Positions 1 through 7,762 of a stretch of DNA of 26,386 nucleotides are shown here, in pieces. The number at the start of each line of letters is the position of its first letter. Positions within the stretch are counted from its first letter, which is position 1. The notes beneath the pieces were generated by a model. The model saw only the letters and a list, made by a program, of their open reading frames with translations. It had not been told where the DNA came from and searched no databases. The position numbers were made by a program, and so were the translations under genes. Source of the stretch: Flavipsychrobacter sp. (GTDB lineage Bacteria; Bacteroidota; Bacteroidia; Chitinophagales; Chitinophagaceae). The stretch lies in the NCBI GenBank assembly GCA_021156265.1, contig JAJNBR010000006.1, forward strand, positions 1 to 26,386. Reading direction: 5' to 3'.

Positions 1-1417
1 TAGGCGATAATGACAGACCGAAACCATCGTTATTGGCCGTGCCGACAGAAACCGGGAATGTTTTGAACGATGCTGTACCCCAATCTGATATGCCATCTAT
101 ACCCAGGCTGTTACAGAGGCTGCGCACATGCACATAGTAATCCTTGCCATCGTCCAGCGCGGAGGTGTGCAATGTAGTGTAAGCATACTTAGTACCAAGT
201 GCCGGCGGCGTTGAAGACGTGGTGATGGCATATTCGTACGAGGTGGCAGTTGGCACGGGCTCCCAGTACGCCACAGCCTCATCCGTATTTATGTGCTCGA
301 TCTTAATGAACGGTGGCCTGCAGGGTATTGGTGTCAGGAAAGAATCGAGCGACCAGTTAGATATTTCATTAGCCGCGCACTTGGAGCGGATATGTACATA
401 ATACCAGGTGTTCTCTGTAAGAGTTCCTGTGTTGGCAGCTGTAGTAGCCGTATTAGTTACGCCCGTAGAAGATGTGGGATCGTTTCGCGACAGATCGACC
501 AGGTAGTCGTAAGTAAGTGCCGATGCCCAGGGGCTCCAGTTGATGGTAGCTGACACCGGTGTAAGGTTGGTTACATTGAATCCTACAGGTGGGAAACATG
601 GCGGCAGTGTCATAAAGCTATAGGTTATCCATTGCGATATGCCGTTGCCGGTGCATTTGTTGCGCACATGCAGGTAATACGTTGTTGAAGGCGTCAGTCC
701 CGTAATATTAGCCGACGTGAGTGTAGTGGTTGTAAAACCCGTCATCGGCGGTGTGGCGGAGGTTGTTACCGCATAATCATAACCAACTGACCCTGTAACA
801 GCTCCCCAACTTACCGTAGCCGTTTGAGAAGTAAGGGCGCTGGCATTGAGCCCACCCGGCGATGGACAAGGAGGACCTATCTGGTAGTATATCTCAACCC
901 GGCCAATAGGCGTACCATTTCCTTCAGTAGAATAGTTAGGCGCTGCGCTGCTTGTTAATCCACCCTGGTACAACAACCTGTTCAGTGTTACATTGAACGT
1001 GCCTATAGTTGCGCTAAATGGTGTTGCACCTGCACTATAGGAGTTGGCAATGCCGGTACCCGAGTGCCCTAACACACCAATTATATCGCCTGAGCTCACA
1101 TTGATGTTGACCGGCTGAATAACATTGTAAGTAGCATTGGATATATATGCCAGTGTAGTGAAGTTGCTGGATGTGGTTGCGTACACCACCGGTGTAGCAT
1201 CGTTGATCTTCATCAGGTGAATGTACTGGTTGCCGGTGCCGGCATCTGGTGAAACCCTCAAACCAACTATGGTGAAGTTGGTTGGAGCCACAAACCAATA
1301 GCCGCGCACAAGGCCTGAATAAACCGAACTATGCGAGGGAAGGGGGATCATTGTTTGCGCGTGGGATGCAGTTACCCAGCACACAAGTAGGGCCAACAAA
1401 AAGTTGAGTTGTTTCAT
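1..1417 (-). CDS. Secreted FnIII-repeat protein, T9SS-type, 3' end beyond window (partial)
   Basis: Open from ATG at 1417 to the left edge, 472 codons with no stop. A signal peptide opens it (MKQLNFLLALLVCWVTASHA, cleavage before Q). Then comes a beta-rich head of about 160 residues that I do not recognise (jelly-roll-like by eye), followed by three FnIII repeats starting near residues 183, 273 and 365. Each begins with Cys and has a second Cys in an R-x-x-C motif (RNKC, RSKC, RSLC). The last visible residues are GLSLSP, where family members begin the YPNPV-type T9SS sorting domain, so the sorting domain is very probably just outside the window. Expected role: cell-surface or released adhesive or ligand-binding protein exported by the Sec system and then T9SS. 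It is the first of five tandem paralogs. Start chosen because the signal peptide begins at this ATG. Confidence 0.85.
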   Translation of the reverse strand, partial: MKQLNFLLALLVCWVTASHAQTMIPLPSHSSVYSGLVRGYWFVAPTNFTIVGLRVSPDAGTGNQYIHLMKINDATPVVYATTSSNFTTLAYISNATYNVIQPVNINVSSGDIIGVLGHSGTGIANSYSAGATPFSATIGTFNVTLNRLLYQGGLTSSAAPNYSTEGNGTPIGRVEIYYQIGPPCPSPGGLNASALTSQTATVSWGAVTGSVGYDYAVTTSATPPMTGFTTTTLTSANITGLTPSTTYYLHVRNKCTGNGISQWITYSFMTLPPCFPPVGFNVTNLTPVSATINWSPWASALTYDYLVDLSRNDPTSSTGVTNTATTAANTGTLTENTWYYVHIRSKCAANEISNWSLDSFLTPIPCRPPFIKIEHINTDEAVAYWEPVPTATSYEYAITTSSTPPALGTKYAYTTLHTSALDDGKDYYVHVRSLCNSLGIDGISDWGTASFKTFPVSVGTANNDGFGLSLSP

Positions 1418-1460
1418 AACAATGCCATTTAAAAGAGTTGGTTTTGACGGTTTTTGTCGT

Positions 1461-1546
1461 ATTAAAGCTATTTAAGAACGGCTGATAAACGAGGTTAAAA
1501 GCATTAAAAATAAATTAAAGATTAAAGCATTTAACCGGCGGTTAAA
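1461..1546 (-). promoter_or_regulatory. AT-rich upstream region of the 1417 gene with TTAAA tracts and a TTTAACC palindrome
   Basis: The 292-bp gap upstream of the partial gene holds repeated TTAAA(A) tracts at roughly 7-11 bp steps. It also has GAGGTTAAAA at 1491-1500 and a 17-bp inverted repeat, TTTAACC-GGC-GGTTAAA, at 1530-1546. The GAGGTTAAAA string recurs upstream of the paralog starting at 7631. I see no clear TTG/TAnnTTTG promoter pair. The role is inferred: protein binding, DNA bending, or the promoter region itself. Confidence 0.35.
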
Positions 1547-1655
1547 CCAGTACGGTGTCTTTTTAACGAAAGCGAAATATTAGGCGAAAAAAAACGGCTG
1601 TATAGTTGCCCAACATGATTTTAAGTTGCAGAAACTCAGGCATATAGCTTGCAAC

Positions 1656-1695
1656 AAATTAAAAAGGTCGCCGATACCGGTGACCTTTTTAATTT
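1656..1695 (-). terminator. Intrinsic terminator after the 1710-3482 gene
   Basis: A perfect 14-bp inverted repeat (AAATTAAAAAGGTC / GACCTTTTTAATTT) is extended by a G-T pair and CCG/CGG around a 4-nt loop. It lies 15 bp past the stop of the leftward gene. The A/T flanks give a U-tract on either strand, so it could stop transcription both ways. Confidence 0.85.
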
Positions 1696-1709
1696 AAGAA
1701 AGTAAGTAG

Positions 1710-3482
1710 TTAGTCTTTAGTAAACCGGTGTGTTTGTTTTTCCCCGCCAAGCTCCAACTGCAGCAGGTACACGCCCGAAGACAGGCTTCCGGTTGCGATC
1801 GTCGCTTTGAGACCCTTTACGTCACCCTGCAGTATTTCGCGTCCTGCCAGGTCTGTGACCGTGTAACGGGCTCCGTCAACATTCTCAACAAACAGGCTGT
1901 TCCTAACCGGGTTCGGATAAATTTTTATTGCATCACCGACAGTTTCAGGAACGTTTGTAATACCTGTGCGCAAAGTGGTGGTAGACCAGTCGGAGTAAGT
2001 GTACATGCCATTACATTTAGTTCTCACGTGCAGGTAGTAGTCATTGCCATCTGCAGGCAGAGAGATGCCATAATAAGGCACGTAGATAGTGGTACCAAAA
2101 GCAGGAGGCGTTGAGCTGTTTGTTATCGCATACTCATAAGCAAATGCGGTAGGTATAGGATCCCAATAGGCATAAGGTTGATTCGTACCTAACTCATTTA
2201 CTTTTACCACAGGCGTGTAGCAGTTTATCAGCGTCACAAAAGAATCTATTTTCCATCCGGAACTGTCGACACCAAAGCAACGTGAACGCAGGAAGAAATA
2301 ATACTTGGAGTTGGGTGTCAGCCCGGTGAATGTATGTGTAATGCTGTTGGTGGTAACAATGTTTACTGGTGGTATCTGCTTGTTAAAGCTTAAAGCATAC
2401 TGGTAATTGTCGGCGCCTGCCACGTGGCTCCACAGCATACTGGCCGATGTATCAGTAATGTATTTTATCAGCAGGTTACCGGGACTGAAGCATCCTAATG
2501 TTGAGAACGAATAAGCTGTCCAGGGAGAGAAGTTAGTGCTGCACTTGTTACGCACGTAGAAGTAATAAGTAGTTCCGCTGCTCAGGCTAGGAAAATTAAT
2601 GGTCGTACTCGAAGTAGCGGTAACACCTGTAGCATTATAGGGAGGCGGCGTTGCAGACTGGCTCAGTATATACTCATACCCCAGCGACAACGGTATAGCT
2701 CCCCAACTCACGCTGGCGCTCTTATTCGTGATGCCGGATGCAATGACACTGCTGGGCGCATTACAAGGCTTGTCCCAGGCATACACCTGGCCGGTAGCAG
2801 GTTTTGCTGCTATTGAGGTAGTAAATGTAGTCGAGGAAGCAGTGGGCGATGTAGTGGGAAGGTTGAGCGTCAGATAATCTGTACCTGATTTTGCGATACC
2901 AATGGTGGCGGAAATAGTTGCACTGGACGAGCTGCTGATGGGGTCAGGTCCCTGGCTGTACACAAACTCAATGCGGCCTGTTTCATACAGCTTCACCTGG
3001 TAGGAAATAACATTGTTACCTGTCGAATTGTAATACCAGCGCCAGTTACGCCATTCAAAAACAAACACACGATTAGGTGCAGTACCCGTAGTCAGGTAGG
3101 ACGCTACTCCGTTTGGAGCGCCATTAAGGTCATCCCACAGCGGTATGACCATAGGGCCGAACGAGGTTGCATTGCCGGTAGTATTGCCCGCGCCGCTTGA
3201 TGTGGTAGCAATAAAGGATAGCCATCCATTGGAGCTGGCGCTTACAGTAGTATAATTACCGGTTGTGAACGGGAAAGTGAACCCAATGGGAAAACCCGAA
3301 AGTGTTTTATCATCGGCGTTGATCGCAACTGTTGTACCGCCTGATAACGGATTGTAAACATCCTGGTAGGCTGTAAACGCATATCCAGCGGCAGTGGAAG
3401 GCATCTGCGCCTTGATTGCCGTTGTGGCAAATAGCGTAAGAGCCAGCAGGGAGAGGCTAAGATTTGTAAAGAACTTTTGCAT
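1710..3482 (-). CDS. Secreted protein with three FnIII repeats and T9SS sorting domain
   Basis: 590 residues. The signal peptide is residues 1-25 (ends TAIKA). The head (about 27-235) is beta-rich with SSNGWLSF at 83-90, a later WDDLN at 116-120 and VFEWRNWRWY at 141-150. This pattern is seen in surface-protein heads, but I do not assign a family. Three FnIII repeats start at Cys240, Cys331 and Cys421, each with a partner Cys (314, 402, 490). The type A T9SS sorting domain is 519-590, with YPNPV at 522-526, the mid motif GVYLLQL and the tail RFTKD. Expected at the cell surface or released; an adhesin or glycan/ligand binder is an inference. It has one repeat fewer than its right-hand paralogs. 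It is flanked by a strong terminator downstream and its own upstream region, so it is probably transcribed alone. Confidence 0.93.
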   Translation of the reverse strand: MQKFFTNLSLSLLALTLFATTAIKAQMPSTAAGYAFTAYQDVYNPLSGGTTVAINADDKTLSGFPIGFTFPFTTGNYTTVSASSNGWLSFIATTSSGAGNTTGNATSFGPMVIPLWDDLNGAPNGVASYLTTGTAPNRVFVFEWRNWRWYYNSTGNNVISYQVKLYETGRIEFVYSQGPDPISSSSSATISATIGIAKSGTDYLTLNLPTTSPTASSTTFTTSIAAKPATGQVYAWDKPCNAPSSVIASGITNKSASVSWGAIPLSLGYEYILSQSATPPPYNATGVTATSSTTINFPSLSSGTTYYFYVRNKCSTNFSPWTAYSFSTLGCFSPGNLLIKYITDTSASMLWSHVAGADNYQYALSFNKQIPPVNIVTTNSITHTFTGLTPNSKYYFFLRSRCFGVDSSGWKIDSFVTLINCYTPVVKVNELGTNQPYAYWDPIPTAFAYEYAITNSSTPPAFGTTIYVPYYGISLPADGNDYYLHVRTKCNGMYTYSDWSTTTLRTGITNVPETVGDAIKIYPNPVRNSLFVENVDGARYTVTDLAGREILQGDVKGLKATIATGSLSSGVYLLQLELGGEKQTHRFTKD

Positions 3483-3525
3483 AAAGCTTAGGGTTAAAGA
3501 ATTAATAGGAATATAAAATTAAATT

Positions 3526-3555
3526 AAAAAATATTAACTGTGAAAGCATTAACAA
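3526..3555 (-). promoter_or_regulatory. Candidate Bacteroidota promoter for the 3482 gene
   Basis: On the minus strand, TTG (3555-3553) is followed after 19 bp by TATTTTTT (3533-3526), one mismatch from TAnnTTTG. The spacing fits the Bacteroidota -33/-7 arrangement. It would give a leader of about 35-40 nt. The region is AT-rich, so chance matches are likely. Confidence 0.35.
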
Positions 3556-3571
3556 TAGCACAACAAGCTAT

Positions 3572-3606
3572 TAAAAAGCGAAAGCCATACTTACGCATGG
3601 CTTTCG
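3572..3606 (-). terminator. Intrinsic terminator after the 3625-5535 gene
   Basis: CGAAAGCCAT / ATGGCTTTCG forms a perfect 10-bp stem with an 8-nt loop, followed on the minus strand by a C-TTTTT-AA tail. It lies about 20 bp past the stop codon of the leftward gene. Confidence 0.85.
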
Positions 3607-3624
3607 TGAAAAAATCAGCTATGC

Positions 3625-5535
3625 TTATTCTTTTGTGAACTTAATCAGTTGCTGCTGCCCGTCATACACAACTTTCAGCAGGTAGATACCGGCAGGCCAA
3701 GCAGTTGTACTTATCTCCTGTATTTTATCGTCTACGGCTTCTTGCTTCAGGATCACTGATCCTGTAATATTTGTAACCTGGAGTTGAACATTCGCTGCGT
3801 GCGCATTAACATACAATTTATCATTAACAGGATTAGGATAGACCTCTACGCCTCCGGCATTGTTCTGCAAGCGAATATCGGTAGTGCCCGTCCGCAGCGC
3901 TACCGTAGACCATTGTGAAAAAGTGAACATGCTGTTGCACTTGGTACGTACATGCAGGTAATAATCCTTGCCGTCTTCGGGCAGGCTTAGACCAACAAAG
4001 GCGGTATAAATATTGTTGCCAAAAGCAGAAGGCTTACTCGTTGGCGTCAGTGCATACTCATAACCAACGGCCATCGGGATAGGGTCCCAGAAGGCGTAAG
4101 GTGTATTTGAACCAAGACCATTTACTTGAACAATCGGCCCATAGCAGCCCATTTGTGTAACAAATGAATCGGTACGCCAGGCTGAAGTGTCATTGCTAAA
4201 ACATCTTGACCTGATGTGAACGTAGTATTTGGAATTGGGCTGTAGCTGTGACAGGTGTGCTGCGATATTGGTAGTAGTCAGGTAACCAGATGTTGGCGGC
4301 TGCTTGCTGAATGTCACTGCGTAATTGTATGCCGAAGCATTGGGCATCTGGCTCCAGAGCAGATCTGTAGTGCTATCTGTAATATTGCTGACAAGCATAT
4401 TGGCAGGCATATTGCACACCGGCATGGTAAATGCCTGGTTCAACCACGCTGATTTGTCGTTTGCTGCGCATACATTCCTGATGTGTACATAGTAAGTAGC
4501 TCCACCTGTAAGCCCTGACAAAGGAGTACTGGTGGTTGATATGACGTTGCCATTGCTGGCAGGATTGCCTGCAGTCTGGTTAACAATGTACTCATACCCC
4601 TGTGAACCCGGCACAGGCGACCAACTCAATATACCCGTACTTGTAGAAGTTGGAATTACGCTGGCAGCGGACGGCGAATAACAGGATATGAAATTCTGAG
4701 TGGTGAATGACGTAGTTACCCAGCTTGAAAACGAAGTGGAGCTGCATTTATTACGTACGTGCATGTAGTACGTAGTGTTCGGAGACAACCCAGTGGCGCT
4801 ATAAGAAGTGCCAGCCTGCAACGTTCCCGAGCCCGAAGGGTTGCCGGCAGTTTGGTCCAATACATACTCATAGCCCTGCGACCCCGACACTGCACCCCAG
4901 TTCAGCAAAGCGCTGATGTTGGTTACATTGCTGGCTGCAAGTCCGGTGGGTGCAGTACATGGAGTACCCGGAGTGAGATCAAAACCCAGACGCATTACAC
5001 GGGCTTGCAGACTGCCGGTAGAAGACGAAGTGGTGCCATAAAGCGTTCTGTCTGTCGCTCCGGTTGAATTATCGCAAATGGCAGACATACTTGGACTGTA
5101 CCCTTGTTGCGATGCCTCCACAATGAAATTTTGACTGGCATTATATAAAAACGGTGTTTGCAGCGGTATCTCAATCCAGCCTCCACTATTGGTAGTAAAA
5201 CTGGCCGTGTTTGAATACACGGTCGTTAGCCCTGTGGCGAAAGGTCCGGCAGTAAAAGTACTGAGGCTGGTATAGCCCATTTTAATGACCAGTGTTGTAA
5301 AGGTGAAGGTACCTGTCGAACTGGGCTGGAAATATATCTTGGTTATCGTACCGGCAGGAGCCGTGGGAAAATGCGAGGGATAGTAAATATTCTGACGGAT
5401 GTTAGTTGTACCACCAAGCGGAATGGAATTTCCTACAGTAGTAGTTACTGAGTAAATGTATTGTTGGGCCGAAACATGGCCAGATACAGCAAAACACAAC
5501 AATACCAGTAATAATATAGGGCGTAAATGTCTCAT
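3625..5535 (-). CDS. Secreted protein with four FnIII repeats and T9SS sorting domain
   Basis: 636 residues. The signal peptide is 1-23 (ends HVSA). The beta-rich head (about 24-188) is unrecognised; GGWIEIPLQTPF at 118-129 resembles beta-sandwich domains common in T9SS cargo. Four FnIII repeats start at Cys193, Cys285, Cys374 and Cys464, with partner cysteines 264, 356, 445 and 533. The sorting domain is about 560-636 (YPNPV 566-570, GIYLLKV, tail KFTKE). Repeats 2-4 are nearly identical in protein to those of the gene at 5583-7631, about 96% over the last two repeats by hand count, whereas head and tail differ. Only 47 bp separate it from that gene with no visible terminator between, so the two are probably cotranscribed. 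Expected at the cell surface; ligand unknown. Confidence 0.94.
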   Translation of the reverse strand: MRHLRPILLLVLLCFAVSGHVSAQQYIYSVTTTVGNSIPLGGTTNIRQNIYYPSHFPTAPAGTITKIYFQPSSTGTFTFTTLVIKMGYTSLSTFTAGPFATGLTTVYSNTASFTTNSGGWIEIPLQTPFLYNASQNFIVEASQQGYSPSMSAICDNSTGATDRTLYGTTSSSTGSLQARVMRLGFDLTPGTPCTAPTGLAASNVTNISALLNWGAVSGSQGYEYVLDQTAGNPSGSGTLQAGTSYSATGLSPNTTYYMHVRNKCSSTSFSSWVTTSFTTQNFISCYSPSAASVIPTSTSTGILSWSPVPGSQGYEYIVNQTAGNPASNGNVISTTSTPLSGLTGGATYYVHIRNVCAANDKSAWLNQAFTMPVCNMPANMLVSNITDSTTDLLWSQMPNASAYNYAVTFSKQPPTSGYLTTTNIAAHLSQLQPNSKYYVHIRSRCFSNDTSAWRTDSFVTQMGCYGPIVQVNGLGSNTPYAFWDPIPMAVGYEYALTPTSKPSAFGNNIYTAFVGLSLPEDGKDYYLHVRTKCNSMFTFSQWSTVALRTGTTDIRLQNNAGGVEVYPNPVNDKLYVNAHAANVQLQVTNITGSVILKQEAVDDKIQEISTTAWPAGIYLLKVVYDGQQQLIKFTKE

Positions 5536-5582
5536 GCTTTTAACTTTTAAAACTGAAAAAAAATATCTGTATTTAGAAACCT

Positions 5583-7631
5583 TTATTCTTTAATGAACTT
5601 TAAAACCTGCCCTACTTCGTGCAGTTTTAATACGTAGATGCCCGGCGTCATGCCAGCTATATTAATTTCAGAAGTTCCCTGAGCTGTTTTGCCATTTGAA
5701 ATGGCACGGCCCGTAATGTCGATGATCGTGTAAGGTTCACCGGCACTGGAACCTTTGATATAAAGCCTGTCTGTAGCCGGGTTTGGATACAACTCCAGAT
5801 CCGCGTGCTTCGTCGGATCAAGGACATCCGTGGTACCGGTACGGAGCGCAACTGTAGTCCACTGTGAGAAAGTGAACATGCTGTTACACTTGGTACGCAC
5901 ATGCAGGTAATAGTCCTTACCATCTTCAGGCAGGCTAAGACCTACAAAGGCCGTGTAGATATTGGTACCAAATGCAGAGGGCTTATTCGTTGGCGTCAGC
6001 GCGTACTCATAACCTACAGCCATCGGGATAGGATCCCAGAATGCGTAAGGAGTATTGGAGCCAAGGCCGTTAACCTGAACGATCGGTCCATAACAACCCA
6101 TTTGCGTAACAAATGAGTCGGTACGCCAGGCTGAAGTGTCGTTACTGAAACATCTTGACCTGACATGAACGTAATATTTTGAATTAGGCTGGAGTGATGA
6201 GAGGTGCGCGGCAATGTTGGTAGTCGTCTGGTAGCCAAAAGTTGGCGGTTGTTTACTAAAAGTCACGGCGTAATTGTAGGCCGACGCATTAGGCATCTGG
6301 CTCCAGAGGAGGTCTGTAGTGCTGTCAGTAATATTGCTGACGAGCAGATTGGATGGAGTATTACACACCGGCATTGTAAACGCCTGGTGCAACCATACCG
6401 ATTTGTCGGCTGCGGCGCAAACGTTCCTGATGTGTGCATAATAGCTTGCGCCACCTGTAAGCCCGGCAAGCGGAACGCTGGTGGTAGCATTCACGGTGCC
6501 ATTACCCGCTGGATTGCCAGCACTCTGGTTGATCACATATTCATATCCCTGGGAACCCGGCACAGGCGACCAGCTCAATATAGCCGTGCTTGTGGAAGTA
6601 GGAATAATGCTGGCAGCTGCAGGCGGAAAGCAGGATACAAAATTCTGTGTGGTAAACGAAGTGGATACCCAGCTTGAAAACGAAGTAGTGCTGCACTTAT
6701 TACGCACATGGATATAATACGAGGTGTTAGGTGTCAGCCCGGAAGCGGCATATGAGTTGGGGGTTATTAATGTTCCTGAAGCAGGCGGCGTACCCGAAGT
6801 GCTTACCGCATATTCATACCCGATAGAACCAGAAGCTGCGCCCCAGCTTAGAGATGCCGTGGTATTGGTTACGCCGCTGGCAACGAGACCTGTGGGGGCC
6901 GCACAAGCTGAGGCCAGCAGATCTATATTCCATGTGTTTGATATTTCAGTAGCTGTCAGCGCCCTGTTATACAACCGGAACTCGTCTACCAGGCCACCCG
7001 AAGGAATACAGTTATTAGAGCCATATCCGCCAATCAGAAAACCCGAGCCGCTCAAGGCCATGGTACTCGTCTGTGCTATGGTAGTATGCAAAACGCCGTT
7101 CACATAGCCCCTGATCGCCGGCGTGGTCGGGTCATACACTATATGTATCACTACCGGACTGCCTGTGCTGTTGAACACATTGCTAAACAGTACATCGGTC
7201 ATACCAGAGGCTCTTACCAGCAAGTTGCCTGCACCCGATACTAATCCTGAGCCTGTAAATGCACGAAAAGCACAACCGGCGTCACCGAACACATAATTAT
7301 TGACCAGGGAATTGTTTAGACCACTGATCCACAGTGATAATGTCCATGCTCCTGAAAGGTTGGTAGACCATCCTGCGCTGAAGTTGTTGGTTGATGAGAC
7401 GCCACCGTTTCCGGCAAGAGCACTACCAAACTGTCCTCCGGTGGTCAGCCCAAGCGTGGTCAACGTACCAGAGGTACTGACCTTTGTGCTGGTTTGCGCT
7501 TCATTGGCGACAGACGATCCTGAGGCTGAGTTGAACCGGAAATACATCAATTCCGGTATTTGTGCGTAGAGCTGTTGCACGCTCAAAAATGAAAACATGC
7601 AGGCAAGCACTGACAAGTAGATCTTCTTCAT
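5583..7631 (-). CDS. Secreted LamG-like, four-FnIII protein with T9SS sorting domain
   Basis: 682 residues. The signal peptide is 1-23 (ends LYA). The head, about 26-237, has the pattern of a laminin-G/concanavalin A-like lectin fold of the LamG_3 kind: MYFRFN at the start, WTLSLWI at 96-102, a VNGVLHTTIAQ strand and the end motif LVDEFRLYNRALTATEI (214-230). Four FnIII repeats start at Cys243, 334, 423 and 513, with partners at 313, 405, 494 and 582. The sorting domain is about 610-682 (YPNPA 615-619, GIYVLKL, tail KFIKE). The LamG head suggests carbohydrate or protein binding at the cell surface; the ligand is unknown. It is first of a probable two-gene transcript with the gene at 3625. A 14-bp inverted repeat lies upstream, one arm touching the ATG. 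Confidence 0.95.
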   Translation of the reverse strand: MKKIYLSVLACMFSFLSVQQLYAQIPELMYFRFNSASGSSVANEAQTSTKVSTSGTLTTLGLTTGGQFGSALAGNGGVSSTNNFSAGWSTNLSGAWTLSLWISGLNNSLVNNYVFGDAGCAFRAFTGSGLVSGAGNLLVRASGMTDVLFSNVFNSTGSPVVIHIVYDPTTPAIRGYVNGVLHTTIAQTSTMALSGSGFLIGGYGSNNCIPSGGLVDEFRLYNRALTATEISNTWNIDLLASACAAPTGLVASGVTNTTASLSWGAASGSIGYEYAVSTSGTPPASGTLITPNSYAASGLTPNTSYYIHVRNKCSTTSFSSWVSTSFTTQNFVSCFPPAAASIIPTSTSTAILSWSPVPGSQGYEYVINQSAGNPAGNGTVNATTSVPLAGLTGGASYYAHIRNVCAAADKSVWLHQAFTMPVCNTPSNLLVSNITDSTTDLLWSQMPNASAYNYAVTFSKQPPTFGYQTTTNIAAHLSSLQPNSKYYVHVRSRCFSNDTSAWRTDSFVTQMGCYGPIVQVNGLGSNTPYAFWDPIPMAVGYEYALTPTNKPSAFGTNIYTAFVGLSLPEDGKDYYLHVRTKCNSMFTFSQWTTVALRTGTTDVLDPTKHADLELYPNPATDRLYIKGSSAGEPYTIIDITGRAISNGKTAQGTSEINIAGMTPGIYVLKLHEVGQVLKFIKE

Positions 7632-7710
7632 TTAACCTCATTTTTATGTATGACTGAAATTAATAAGATTTCAGACCAAAACATTAAAATAAAATTAAAA
7701 TGAGGTTAAA
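7631..7710. repeat. Perfect 14-bp inverted repeat enclosing the leader of the 7631 gene
   Basis: TTTAACCTCATTTT at 7631-7644 and its exact complement AAAATGAGGTTAAA at 7697-7710, separated by 52 bp. The left arm starts on the first base of the start codon; the right arm is 4 bp from the terminator of the upstream gene. Between the arms are more ATTAAAA tracts; those at 7683, 7694 and the TTAAAA of the right arm are 11 bp apart. It could be a paired operator or a leader RNA structure; neither is demonstrated. Confidence 0.6.
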
Positions 7711-7714
7711 AAGA

Positions 7715-7748
7715 TATGTGGGACACCACTACTTTAATGTCCCACATA
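7715..7748 (-). terminator. Intrinsic terminator after the 7763-9655 gene
   Basis: TATGTGGGAC / GTCCCACATA forms a perfect 10-bp stem with a 14-nt loop, followed on the minus strand by CTTTTTAA. It starts about 14 bp past the TAG stop of the leftward gene. Confidence 0.8.
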
Positions 7749-7762
7749 CAACCGTCAACACA

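Noticed and set aside
6204..6677. 157-codon open frame on the plus strand
   Set aside because: Antisense to the FnIII repeats of the LamG gene; similar antisense frames appear over each repeat because the repeats share codons.
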